Made by a program: the position numbers and the translations under genes
The notes under the pieces: model-generated
Told to the model about the DNA's origin: nothing
Database searches by the model: none
Seen by the model: only the letters and a program-made list of their open reading frames with translations
From: CAVSPO01 sp963730005
GTDB taxonomy: Bacteria; Actinomycetota; Actinomycetes; Propionibacteriales; Propionibacteriaceae
Length of the DNA stretch: 13,949 nt
Direction of reading: 5' to 3'
Assembly (NCBI GenBank): GCA_963730005.1
Contig: CAVSPO010000021.1
Location: forward strand, 1-13,949
Part shown: positions 4,709-13,949 of the stretch, one piece after another
Position numbering within the stretch: position 1 is the stretch's first letter
Layout of the letters: each line of letters opens with the position of its first letter

Positions 4709-6613
4709 TTGGGTAGCAGCCTGAAACTGACCCAGTCACTGACCGAGCTGCGGTCAGCTCTGGTCGATGCACGTCTCCCCTTGGCGCTGCCTGGGGCCGC
4801 TGACCAGTCGGCTGCCGCCCGCCAGATCACCGCCCAGCTGGACGACTACATCCTGCCCCGGCTGGTCAACCTGGAGGCCCCGCTGCTGGCCGTCATCGGC
4901 GGCAGCACGGGCGCCGGCAAATCCACGCTCGTCAACACGCTCATCGGCCGGGTGGTCTCGGCGCCCGGTGTGATCCGACCCACCACCAAGTCGCCGGTGC
5001 TCATCTTCAACCCCAAGGACGAGGGCTGGTTCGATGATGACCGGGTGCTTTCTGGACTGATCCGCACGCGGGTGCCCAGCACCGACCAGAGCTCGCTGCA
5101 ACTCGTCCCCGAGCCCACGCTGCCGCCCGGACTGGCACTGCTGGACGCACCTGACGTGGACTCCGTCGTGGAGGCAAACCGGCGGCTGAGCTCCCAACTG
5201 CTCGAAGCTGCCGACCTGTGGTTGTTCGTCACTTCCGCCGCCCGTTACGCGGATGCCGTGCCGTGGGAGTTCCTGCAGGCCGCAGCCAGACGAAATGCCG
5301 CGGTCGCCGTCGTCCTCGACCGGGTCCCCCCGGCGGCGATGCGGGTGATCCCGGCCGATCTGGGCCGCCTGATGACCGAGCGCGGTTTGGCCGACTCGCC
5401 GTTGTTCGCCGTGCCCGAGACCGTCACCGACGAACTTGGCCTGCTGCCCGACGCCGCTGTGTCACCGATCCGCGCCTGGCTGGCGACCCTGGCCGCGGAC
5501 AAAGCGAGCCGGCAGCGGATCGTCATGCAGACCCTGGACGGCGCGATCGGTTCGCTGACGACACGCGCGCCCGGCGTCGCGGCAGCCATCCAGGCGCAGC
5601 TTGAGACCGTCGACGCCCTCCAGCAGGACGCCTCCAAGTCGTTCGACGAGGCGTCTCGCGCGGTGGCCGTCCAGACCGCCGACGGCACCCTGCTGCGCGG
5701 CGAGGTGCTGTCACGCTGGCACGACTACGTCGGGACCGGGGAGTTTACCCGCGCCATGGACGAGAAGATCTCCTGGCTGCGTGACAAACTGACCGGGGCG
5801 CTGCGGGGAGAACCGTCGGCAGGCCAGGAAGTCGCCGTTGCTGCGCGCTCCGGTCTGGAGATCCTGCTGGTCGAGGAGGCCCGCGCCGCCGCGGAGCGGG
5901 CAGGTCGGGCCTGGCTGGGCAATCCGGCGGGGCGTCAGCTGCTGCTGGCTCACCCCGACCTGGCCAAGGCATCCCCGGATGTTCCTGATGCGGTGTCGCG
6001 ACTCATCAGGGGTTGGCAGACCGACGTCATGACGCTGGTCGCGGAAGAGGGACGAGGCAAACGCAAGGGCGCCCGGATCGCGGCTCTGGGCGTCAACGGC
6101 GTCGGTGCCGCGCTGATGCTGGTGATCTTCAGCCAGACCGCAGGGTTGACCGGGGCCGAGATCGGTGTCGCCGGGGGCAGCGCGGTGCTGGCCCAGAAGC
6201 TGCTCGAGTCGATTTTCGGTGAGGACGCCGTGCGCAGGCTCGCTGTGATCGCCAAGCAACAGCTGGATGAACGGGTGCACGCACTGATGGCCGGCGAGCT
6301 GGGCCGCTACGAGCAGGCGTTGGCTGACCTGCAGGTGACCGGTGAGCGGGCCGCCCGGATCCGGGAAGCCAGCGAGCGTGTCAACATCGCCCGAGCTGAG
6401 GGGTACGAGGAGTTCGACTTCCATCCCCAGACCGGACGCGCAGCCGCGCTGCCCCCCGCCGAACAACAGGGCGCCATCGACTCGGGCAGCCCCGCTGCCA
6501 TCGGTCGGGGAGCCGTCGAAGAGACCGTCAGGATCCGTCAGGTGACGGGGGACAACAGTGGTGAATTGGTCGAAGCGGAGCTGATCGAGCAGCCGCGAGG
6601 TGACCAGCGATGA
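4709..6613 (+). CDS. Dynamin-like membrane GTPase, first of a tandem pair
   Basis: This is a 634-residue P-loop GTPase of the bacterial dynamin type, expected to assemble on and remodel the membrane. It has G1 GSTGAGKST (Gly65 to Lys71-Ser72), a G2-type RPTTKSP near residue 90, and a G3-type DAPDVDS (Asp146). The G4 position reads VVLDRVP (Asp204) instead of N/T-K-x-D, so guanine specificity is in doubt. Helical stretches follow, then a hydrophobic, Gly-rich segment at about 458-500 that could be a membrane hairpin, and a charged tail. The start is TTG at 4709, supported by AAGGA 8 bases upstream; no better ATG/GTG lies nearby. It overlaps the next GTPase by 4 bases. Streptomyces has a comparable tandem pair, DynA/DynB, that stabilises FtsZ rings during sporulation septation; equivalence is an inference. 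Confidence 0.85.
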   Translation: MGSSLKLTQSLTELRSALVDARLPLALPGAADQSAAARQITAQLDDYILPRLVNLEAPLLAVIGGSTGAGKSTLVNTLIGRVVSAPGVIRPTTKSPVLIFNPKDEGWFDDDRVLSGLIRTRVPSTDQSSLQLVPEPTLPPGLALLDAPDVDSVVEANRRLSSQLLEAADLWLFVTSAARYADAVPWEFLQAAARRNAAVAVVLDRVPPAAMRVIPADLGRLMTERGLADSPLFAVPETVTDELGLLPDAAVSPIRAWLATLAADKASRQRIVMQTLDGAIGSLTTRAPGVAAAIQAQLETVDALQQDASKSFDEASRAVAVQTADGTLLRGEVLSRWHDYVGTGEFTRAMDEKISWLRDKLTGALRGEPSAGQEVAVAARSGLEILLVEEARAAAERAGRAWLGNPAGRQLLLAHPDLAKASPDVPDAVSRLIRGWQTDVMTLVAEEGRGKRKGARIAALGVNGVGAALMLVIFSQTAGLTGAEIGVAGGSAVLAQKLLESIFGEDAVRRLAVIAKQQLDERVHALMAGELGRYEQALADLQVTGERAARIREASERVNIARAEGYEEFDFHPQTGRAAALPPAEQQGAIDSGSPAAIGRGAVEETVRIRQVTGDNSGELVEAELIEQPRGDQR

Positions 6614-8256
6614 CCGGCAGTCCCAAGGAGGCACGGCAGCGCGCCGGCTTGGCGTCGCGGGTGAGTGCCCTGGGTGACGCGGCCAGCCTCAGCGAGGGCC
6701 GAGGCGATGATCGGGTGGTGGCCGAGGCGCGACGAGTCGTCCAGCAGGTGGATCAGCGGCTGGCTTTCTCCGGGGACGACACGGTAGTCGCGCTGGCCGG
6801 AGCTACCGGGTCCGGCAAGTCGAGTGTCTTCAACGCCATAGCCGGGCGCCAGCTGGCCGAGCCGGGCGTCAAGCGACCCACCACATCGAAGGCCCTGGCC
6901 GCCTACTGGGGCGCTCAGCCGCCGTCCGAGTTGCTCGACTGGCTCGCCGTGCCCCGCCGTCAGGTCGTGGACGATGGTGACCCGGCGTTGGCCGGGTTGG
7001 TGCTGCTGGACCTGCCCGACCACGATTCGCTGATGACGTCGCACCGTGTGGAGGTCGACCGGCTGGTGCAGCTCGTCGACTGCCTGATCTGGGTGGTGGA
7101 CCCCCAGAAATACGCGGACAACGCGCTCCACGAGCGCTACCTGAGGCCCCTGGCCGACCATGCAGAGGTGATGATGGTCGTGCTCAACCAGGCCGACCGA
7201 CTGACCCCCGACCAGCTCGACAAAACCATGAAGGACCTGCGTGCCCTGCTCCGCAGCGAGGGCCTGGGCGAGGTGCCGGTGCTGGCGGTGTCGGCGCTGG
7301 ACGGGCTCAACATCGACAAACTGCGGGCCGCCATCAAGAAGCTGGTCAGCAACAAGGCCGCGGCCGCTGCCCGGCTCTCCCTTGACGTGGCGGCTGCCGC
7401 GCGAGCCCTCGACGCGGATCTCGGCGACGGGCGCGTCGGTGACATCCCGATGACCCTCCAGGGACGCTTGGCGGACGCCTTCGCCGAGGCGGCGGGCGTG
7501 CCCCAGGTGAGTGCAGCGGTGCTGGGGTCGATGCGGCATCGCGGTGTTGGAGCCACCGGCTGGCCGCTGGTGAACTGGTTGACGAAGCTGCGCCCGGATC
7601 CTCTGCGCATGTTGCATCTGGACCGGGGTGCCGCCAGGAAGACCGAACGTCCCAAACAGAACGAGCTGCAACCGGTCGAGGTGCAGCGGACCAGCCTGCG
7701 GGTCGGCGGGGGAGTGCAGCAGTCTCGCGTCGACGCCGCTGTGCGAGCCCTCGTGGATGAGGCCTCAGCCGGCCTCCCGGGGGGCTGGGCGGACGCGGTA
7801 CGCGAGGCGGCGCGCACCGATCGGCAGCGCCTGGCGGACGATCTCGACCGGGCGGTCGCCACCACCGACCTGCGGATGAACGAGGGGCACGGTTGGTGGA
7901 AACTGGTGCGGGTACTCCAGTGGCTCATGATCGTGATTGTCGCCACCGGTCTGCTGTGGTTGTTCAGCGGCGTCATCCTCGCCTACTTCCAGTTGCCCCC
8001 GCTGCAGATCTATCGCTGGTACAACATTCCGCTGCCCACCCTGATGGTGTTCAGTGGTCTGGGCACCGGGGTGGCGCTGGCCGGGGTCAGCCGGATCGGT
8101 GTCGAGGTCGGTGCCCGACACAAGGCGGCCCAGGCAGAAGCTGCGATGACCAGGGCCGTCACAGCCGTGGCACTGGACGAAGTGATCAAGCCGGTCAATC
8201 TGGAATTGGCGCGCCACGCCAAGGCGCAGGAGCTGGTGGCGCGGGCCGTCCGCTGA
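6610..8256 (+). CDS. Dynamin-like / YfjP-type membrane GTPase, second of a tandem pair
   Basis: This 548-residue GTPase has a complete G-motif set: G1 GATGSGKSS (Gly64 to Lys70-Ser71), RPTTSKA as G2, DLPDHDS (Asp134) as G3, NQADRL (Asn193, Asp196) as G4, and SALDG near residue 233 as G5. After a helical middle region, two hydrophobic segments (about 433-455 and 477-497) separated by a short aromatic linker form a membrane anchor near the C-terminus. The ATG at 6610 overlaps the TGA of the first GTPase, and GAGGTGA lies 6 bases before it, so the two are translationally coupled. The shared RPTT motif and membrane anchors suggest the pair arose by duplication and act as a hetero-complex. The intact G4 here contrasts with the degenerate G4 of the partner. 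Confidence 0.87.
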   Translation: MTGSPKEARQRAGLASRVSALGDAASLSEGRGDDRVVAEARRVVQQVDQRLAFSGDDTVVALAGATGSGKSSVFNAIAGRQLAEPGVKRPTTSKALAAYWGAQPPSELLDWLAVPRRQVVDDGDPALAGLVLLDLPDHDSLMTSHRVEVDRLVQLVDCLIWVVDPQKYADNALHERYLRPLADHAEVMMVVLNQADRLTPDQLDKTMKDLRALLRSEGLGEVPVLAVSALDGLNIDKLRAAIKKLVSNKAAAAARLSLDVAAAARALDADLGDGRVGDIPMTLQGRLADAFAEAAGVPQVSAAVLGSMRHRGVGATGWPLVNWLTKLRPDPLRMLHLDRGAARKTERPKQNELQPVEVQRTSLRVGGGVQQSRVDAAVRALVDEASAGLPGGWADAVREAARTDRQRLADDLDRAVATTDLRMNEGHGWWKLVRVLQWLMIVIVATGLLWLFSGVILAYFQLPPLQIYRWYNIPLPTLMVFSGLGTGVALAGVSRIGVEVGARHKAAQAEAAMTRAVTAVALDEVIKPVNLELARHAKAQELVARAVR

Positions 8257-8280
8257 GGAATCGGGCCCGGAAGCGCGAGC

Positions 8281-8310
8281 TGGCATACTGGTCGACGGTG
8301 GATTTCCACC
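8281..8310 (+). promoter_or_regulatory. Extended -10 promoter and leader hairpin of ettA
   Basis: TGGCATACT (8281-8289) is an extended -10 (TGN before CATACT), which compensates for the lack of a clear -35. Transcription would begin near 8296, immediately at a small GGTGG-ATTT-CCACC hairpin (8297-8310). ettA would then have its own transcript besides any read-through from the GTPase genes, whose last stop is at 8256. Confidence 0.45.
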
Positions 8311-8344
8311 CGGAATGCCGAGCTACCGAAGGATCCGACGCCAC

Positions 8345-10030
<1,686 letters not shown>

Positions 10031-10036
10031 GGCTGA

Positions 10037-10063
10037 GCCCGTCGCGGGCAGTCCGCGGCGGGC
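10037..10063 (+). terminator. GC-rich hairpin after ettA
   Basis: GCCCGTCGCGG (10037-10047) pairs with CCGCGGCGGGC (10053-10063), giving 11 bp with one G-U and a 5-base loop, and starts 6 bases after the ettA stop. The bases that follow (GTCCTTGG) do not form a T-run, so this is the U-less type often seen in actinobacteria. Its role as a terminator is inferred from its stability and position. Confidence 0.5.
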
Positions 10064-10163
10064 GTCCTTGGAACGTGGCGGAATGCCGCGGGTGATTCGT
10101 GAGTTGACAAGTGCGGGCGTCAAGCACGCCTGCCGATTCACCGACCACGGACCGAAGGTGCCC

Positions 10164-11276
10164 ATGCCTGCCCTCTTTGAACCCTTGCGACTGCGTGACC
10201 TGACCATCGCCAACCGCTTGGCGGTTGCCCCCATGTGCCAGTACATGATCGACGGCCGCGATGGCGTCCCCACCGACTGGCACCTGGTGCATCTCGGCGG
10301 TTTCGCCACAGGCGGGTTCGGGCTGATCCTGTCCGAAGCCACCGCAGTCTGCCCCGAGGGCCGGATCAGCCCGCAGGACGCCGGGCTGTGGAACGACCGG
10401 CAAGTTGCCAGCTGGCGCCACATCACCGACTTCGTGCACACCCAGACCCTGCAGACCCCCGACGGCGAACGGGTGCCGGTGCGGGTCGGCGTCCAATTGG
10501 CCCACGCCGGCCGCAAGGCCAGCACCTATCGCGGTTTCGCTGGCGAACAGCAGGGTTCGGTGCCGCCGGCCGACGGCGGATGGCAGACGGTTGCCCCCAG
10601 CGCCGTCGCTTTCGAGGGGCTGGCGACCCCGATCGAACTGGACAGCGCGGGCATCACGACGGTGGTCGCGCAGTTCCGCGAGGCTGCCGTCCGCGCCGCC
10701 GCAGCCGGCTTCGACGTCATCGAGATCCACGCTGCGCACGGCTACCTGCTGCACCAGTTCCTCTCGCCCCTGAGCAACCTGCGCACCGACGAATACGGCG
10801 GTTCCCTGCAGAACCGGGCGCGGCTACTGCTGCAGGTGGTGGACGCGGTGCGCTCCGTCTGGACCAATCCGCTGCTGGTTCGCATCTCAGCCACCGACTG
10901 GACCGAAGGCGGTTGGGATGCCGACCAGTCGGTCGAGTTGGCCAGGCTGTTGAAGGCCCACGACGCTGATCTGGTCCACGTCAGCTCGGGCGGCAACGTG
11001 ATTGCCCGGATTCCGGTTGGCCCCGGCTACCAGGTGGAGTTCGCTGCCCGGTTGCGCGCCGAGACCGGCATCGCGACGGCGGCGGTCGGCCTGATCACCA
11101 GCCCCGCCCAGGCCGAGGAAATCATCGCCTCCGGCCAGGCCGACCTGGTGGTGTTGGGCCGGGTCGCGTTGCGGGAGCCGCACTTTCCACAGCGTGCCGC
11201 CGCGGAGTTGGGCGGAGTCGATCGCGCTGCCCTGTATCCACCGCAGTACGTGCGCGGCGCCTGGCCCCAGCACTGA
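10164..11276 (+). CDS. NADH:flavin oxidoreductase / Old Yellow Enzyme, YqjM class
   Basis: This is an FMN-dependent TIM-barrel ene-reductase, which reduces activated C=C bonds of enals, enones, maleimides or nitro compounds with NAD(P)H in the cytoplasm. From ATG 10164 it has 370 residues. The N-terminal LFEPLRLRDLTIANR leads to APMCQY, with Cys25 and Tyr27 at the positions typical of the YqjM/XenA class. QLAHAGRKAS follows, then the substrate-binding pair IHAAHGYL (His189, His192), SNLRTDEYGGSLQNR, and VLGRVALREP in the C-terminal FMN phosphate site. AAGG 6 bases before the ATG supports this start; the frame extends upstream to 10068, but with no ribosome site or family similarity. A TTGACA at 10104-10109 could be its -35, but no good -10 follows. 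The physiological substrate cannot be told from context. Confidence 0.95.
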   Translation: MPALFEPLRLRDLTIANRLAVAPMCQYMIDGRDGVPTDWHLVHLGGFATGGFGLILSEATAVCPEGRISPQDAGLWNDRQVASWRHITDFVHTQTLQTPDGERVPVRVGVQLAHAGRKASTYRGFAGEQQGSVPPADGGWQTVAPSAVAFEGLATPIELDSAGITTVVAQFREAAVRAAAAGFDVIEIHAAHGYLLHQFLSPLSNLRTDEYGGSLQNRARLLLQVVDAVRSVWTNPLLVRISATDWTEGGWDADQSVELARLLKAHDADLVHVSSGGNVIARIPVGPGYQVEFAARLRAETGIATAAVGLITSPAQAEEIIASGQADLVVLGRVALREPHFPQRAAAELGGVDRAALYPPQYVRGAWPQH

Positions 11277-11294
11277 ACTCCACAGGGCAGAAGA

Positions 11295-11351
11295 AGGCCT
11301 CCCCGCTTGTCAACACCCGAAGGTCCTGACGAGCAGGGAGGCTTGTTCTTT
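11295..11351. terminator. Two-way intrinsic terminator between convergent genes
   Basis: GCCTCCC (11297-11303) and GCTTGTCA (11305-11312) pair with TGACGAGC (11327-11334) and GGGAGGC (11336-11342). This gives a 15-bp stem with one C-A mismatch, one wobble and a 14-base loop. On the plus strand it is followed by TTGTTCTTT (11343-11351); on the minus strand by CTTCTTCT. It ends both the Old Yellow Enzyme gene and the dehydrogenase gene, whose stop codon (11351-11353) touches the T-run. Confidence 0.85.
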
Positions 11352-13949
11352 CAGAGCTTGCTGGCGAGCAGCATTGCCAGCGTCAAGGAATCCCGGTCGG
11401 CGAGGTCCTTGGCTTGCTTGCGGCAGCTGAACCCGTCAGCGAGCATGATCGCGTCCGGCCCGGCCGCCTCGATTGCCGGCTTCAGGTCGTGCTCGAACAC
11501 CTTCACCGAGATGTCGTGGTGCTCGCCGGCCTCCACGCCGAAGATGCCTGCCAGACCGCAGCAGCCGGCCACCGTGACCACGTTCGCGCCGGTGGCGTCC
11601 AGCAGCTTCTGGTCGGCCTCCCACCCGATCACACTGGCCTGATGGCAGTGCGGCTGGGCGACGATCGTCAGGCCTGACAGGTCGGGTGGCTGATAGCCGT
11701 CCAGCGAGGTCAGCACCTCGGCCAGCGTCTTGATCTGCCCAGCCACCACGGGCACCCGCTCATCATCAGGGTTGAGCTCGAAGGCGTCGCTGCGCCAGGT
11801 GGCCATGCAACTGGGCTCCATGCCGACGATCGGGACACCGGACTTGGCGATCGGGTACAGCACGTTCAGAGCGTTCTGCTGCTGCTTGCGAGCCGCGTCC
11901 AACTGCCCGGTGGTGATCCACGACACGCCACAGCAGGCATGTTCCTGGATCACGTACGGGTCGAAGCCGGCTGCGTGCAGGACCTGCACGAGCGCGGTCA
12001 CCGAAGCGCCCTCGAAGGCGTCGGTGAAGGAGTCGACCCACACGGCAACCGGCCCAGCGGTTGGGATCTCGTGCTTGGGGACCTGGGCGGCCTGCGACTT
12101 GGCGGAACCCTTGGCGCGGAACTTCGGCATCGGGCGCCGCTGGTCAACCCCGGCTAGCAGCTTGATGATGCTGCTGAACGGCTTGTGTTGCATGAAGACG
12201 TTGGCGACGGCCGCCAGGTGCAGCGTGTTCACCAGCCGTCCCCAGCGCGGCAGCATGCCCATCGCGTAGTGACTCATCGGACGCATTCGGCGCTTGAGGC
12301 TCTCGTACAGCACCCGCGACTTGTAGGCGGCCATGTCGACGCCGGTGGGGCAGTCGCGACGACAGCCCTTGCACTGCAGGCACAGGTCGAGAGCCTGCTT
12401 CAGCTCCGGTGCGCCCCAGCCCTTGACGATCTCACCGTTGATCATCTCCTGCAGGATGCGCGCGCGGCCGCGTGTGGAGTCCTTCTGATCGTTGGTGGCA
12501 TGGAAGCTGGGGCACATCACCCCGCCAGCCTTGCTGGTGTCGGCCAGGCACTTGCCCACACCGGTGCAGCGGTGCACGTCATCGACGAACTTGTTGTCCG
12601 TGCGGCGCAAGGGCGAATGCACTGTCTGGGCGATGCGGACGTCAGCGGTCAGCGGCCGGGGATCGACCTCGACGCCGGGGTTCATCAGATTCTCGGGGTC
12701 GAACAGCTTCTTGACGGCACCGAACAGCTGCAACGCCTCGGCCGAGTACATGATGGGCAACAGCTCACTGCGGGCGCGGCCATCGCCGTGCTCGCCGGCG
12801 ATCGAACCGCCGTAGCTGGTCACCAGTTTCGCTCCCTCGACCATGAAGGCGTGGTACTTCTCGGTGCCGCCCTGCTCGTCCAGCGGGAAGTCGATGCGCA
12901 CGTGCACGCAGCCCTCACCGAAGTGGCCGTAGGGCAGGCCCCGCAACCCGTGCTTCTCCAGCAGGGCGTCGAAATCACGCAGGTACGCGCCCAGCTTGGC
13001 CGGCGGCACAGCGGCGTCCTCGAAACCGGAATGGCAGGGCTTGTCGAGCGCAACACCGGCCAGACCCGCGCCGTCGGAACGAAGACTCCACAGCCGGGCA
13101 GCGTGCTTCGGGTCTTCGACGACCCAGCCGTCCGTGCAGCCGGAGGCGGCGAGCAGCTGCTCGGCGCGCGTCCTGACCTCGGCGGCGTCCGAGCCGACCA
13201 CCTCGACGAACAGCCAGCCGTCACCGGCGGGGAGTTGGGGCACAGCCTTCGAGCCCTTGCGGATCTCCACGGCGTTGACGATGCGACGGTCGAGGCCCTC
13301 GACCGCCGTCGGCTTGAACGCCAGGATGGCCGGCATGGCGTCTGCGCCTTCGGGCATCGTGGGGTAGCCGAGTGCGATCGTCTCCTTGTACGGCTCGTCA
13401 CCGACCAGGCTCACGGTGGCCTCGACGAGATCGCCGAAGGTGCCCTCGGTGCCGGCGAAGAACTTGCCGACGTCGAACCCCTTTTCGGGCAGCAGGCACT
13501 CCATGCCGTAGCCGGAGGCCTGTCGGCTGAACTTGCCGAACTCGGTGCGGATGATGGCGAGGTTTTCAGCCACCAGCTGCTGCAGCTGGGGCAGCGGGGC
13601 AGCCGCTGGATCGGCGCCCTCGCCGATGGGGATCAGCTCGCCGGTGCCCGTGATCACTTCGAGACTGACCACGTTGTCGGAGGTCCGTCCGTAGCCGAGG
13701 GCCCGGGCGCCGCAGGCGTTGTTGCCGATCATGCCGCCGATGGTGCAGCGGTTGCTGGTGGACGGGTCTGGCCCGTAGCGCAGCCCGTGGGGCGCCAGCA
13801 CCTCCTGCAGGTCCGACTGGATGACGCCGGGCTGGATGGTGGCGGTGCGCTTCTCGGGGTCCACCGAGATCACCTGGTTGAGGTAACGGCCCATGTCGAG
13901 GACCAGACCCTCGCCCACAGCATTGCCCGCGATGCTGGTGCCGGCTCCC
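11351..13949 (-). CDS. FAD- and Fe-S-containing D-2-hydroxyacid (D-lactate type) dehydrogenase, N-terminus cut by the window
   Basis: This is a membrane-associated flavoprotein that oxidises a D-2-hydroxyacid (D-lactate, possibly glycolate or D-2-hydroxyglutarate) and passes electrons through Fe-S clusters to the quinone pool. The frame is open to the right edge (GAGTSIAGNAVGEGLV), so the GTG at 13918 is internal and about 100 N-terminal residues are probably missing. The 865 visible residues hold, in order, the PCMH FAD-binding domain (NRCTIGGMIGNNACGARALG), the FAD-oxidase C-terminal domain (PYGHFGEGCVHVRIDFPL, GEHGDGRARS), and a 4Fe-4S region with CTGVGKC (codons 12568-12548), MCPSF and CLQCKGCRRDCP (Cys codons 12382-12350). 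Two CCG cysteine-rich repeats, HACCGVSW (near 11930) and AGCCGLAG (near 11560), complete it. This GlcD-GlcF-like fusion resembles the YdiJ/Dld type, usually 950-1,020 residues. Substrate assignment is not possible by motif alone. Confidence 0.92.
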   Translation of the reverse strand, partial: GAGTSIAGNAVGEGLVLDMGRYLNQVISVDPEKRTATIQPGVIQSDLQEVLAPHGLRYGPDPSTSNRCTIGGMIGNNACGARALGYGRTSDNVVSLEVITGTGELIPIGEGADPAAAPLPQLQQLVAENLAIIRTEFGKFSRQASGYGMECLLPEKGFDVGKFFAGTEGTFGDLVEATVSLVGDEPYKETIALGYPTMPEGADAMPAILAFKPTAVEGLDRRIVNAVEIRKGSKAVPQLPAGDGWLFVEVVGSDAAEVRTRAEQLLAASGCTDGWVVEDPKHAARLWSLRSDGAGLAGVALDKPCHSGFEDAAVPPAKLGAYLRDFDALLEKHGLRGLPYGHFGEGCVHVRIDFPLDEQGGTEKYHAFMVEGAKLVTSYGGSIAGEHGDGRARSELLPIMYSAEALQLFGAVKKLFDPENLMNPGVEVDPRPLTADVRIAQTVHSPLRRTDNKFVDDVHRCTGVGKCLADTSKAGGVMCPSFHATNDQKDSTRGRARILQEMINGEIVKGWGAPELKQALDLCLQCKGCRRDCPTGVDMAAYKSRVLYESLKRRMRPMSHYAMGMLPRWGRLVNTLHLAAVANVFMQHKPFSSIIKLLAGVDQRRPMPKFRAKGSAKSQAAQVPKHEIPTAGPVAVWVDSFTDAFEGASVTALVQVLHAAGFDPYVIQEHACCGVSWITTGQLDAARKQQQNALNVLYPIAKSGVPIVGMEPSCMATWRSDAFELNPDDERVPVVAGQIKTLAEVLTSLDGYQPPDLSGLTIVAQPHCHQASVIGWEADQKLLDATGANVVTVAGCCGLAGIFGVEAGEHHDISVKVFEHDLKPAIEAAGPDAIMLADGFSCRKQAKDLADRDSLTLAMLLASKL

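Noticed and set aside
5711..7671. Long minus-strand frames opposite the GTPase genes (5711-6634, 6538-7671)
   Set aside because: Both lie antisense to clear G-motif proteins and have shadow-like composition.
11730..13367. Plus-strand frames opposite the dehydrogenase
   Set aside because: They are short, Ser/Arg-rich and antisense to conserved Fe-S and FAD motifs.

Overview
The window looks like chromosomal DNA of a high-GC Gram-positive bacterium (Actinomycetota). The signs are GC-rich third codon positions, GTG/TTG starts, an Orn whose N-terminus lines up with the mycobacterial protein, a tandem pair of dynamin-like GTPases ahead of EttA, and -10 boxes of the TANNNT type that sit 6-7 bases before start codons and suggest leaderless mRNAs. 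I would not name a genus; Propionibacteriales is a guess from general feel.

Layout. (1) 1-2081 is the edge of an integrated mobile element. It holds the 3' end of an unidentified gene (stop at 167), a 177-base spacer rich in inverted repeats, and a large serine recombinase (345-2081). The recombinase frame runs without a stop through an intrinsic terminator and into a tRNA-His gene on the opposite strand. (2) 2017-3048 is a housekeeping RNA block: tRNA-His(GTG) and oligoribonuclease orn on the minus strand, then tRNA-Arg(TCT) on the plus strand. (3) 3103-4557 is a PrsW-type membrane protease with an extra soluble C-terminal region. (4) 4709-10030 is a plus-strand run: two overlapping dynamin-like membrane GTPases, then the ABC-F translation factor ettA, which seems to have its own promoter. 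(5) 10164-11276 is an Old Yellow Enzyme of the YqjM class. It converges on a large FAD/Fe-S D-2-hydroxyacid (D-lactate type) dehydrogenase, 11351-13949 on the minus strand, whose N-terminus lies outside the window. A strong two-way terminator separates them.

How the genes relate. Only the two GTPases (4-base stop/start overlap) are clearly co-translated and probably work together at the membrane. Orn finishes RNA decay and EttA adjusts translation initiation to energy state, but I see no sign that they form one system. The most notable feature is the recombinase/tRNA-His junction. The rest is mostly ordinary core genome, and I do not see convincing evidence of a new multi-gene system.
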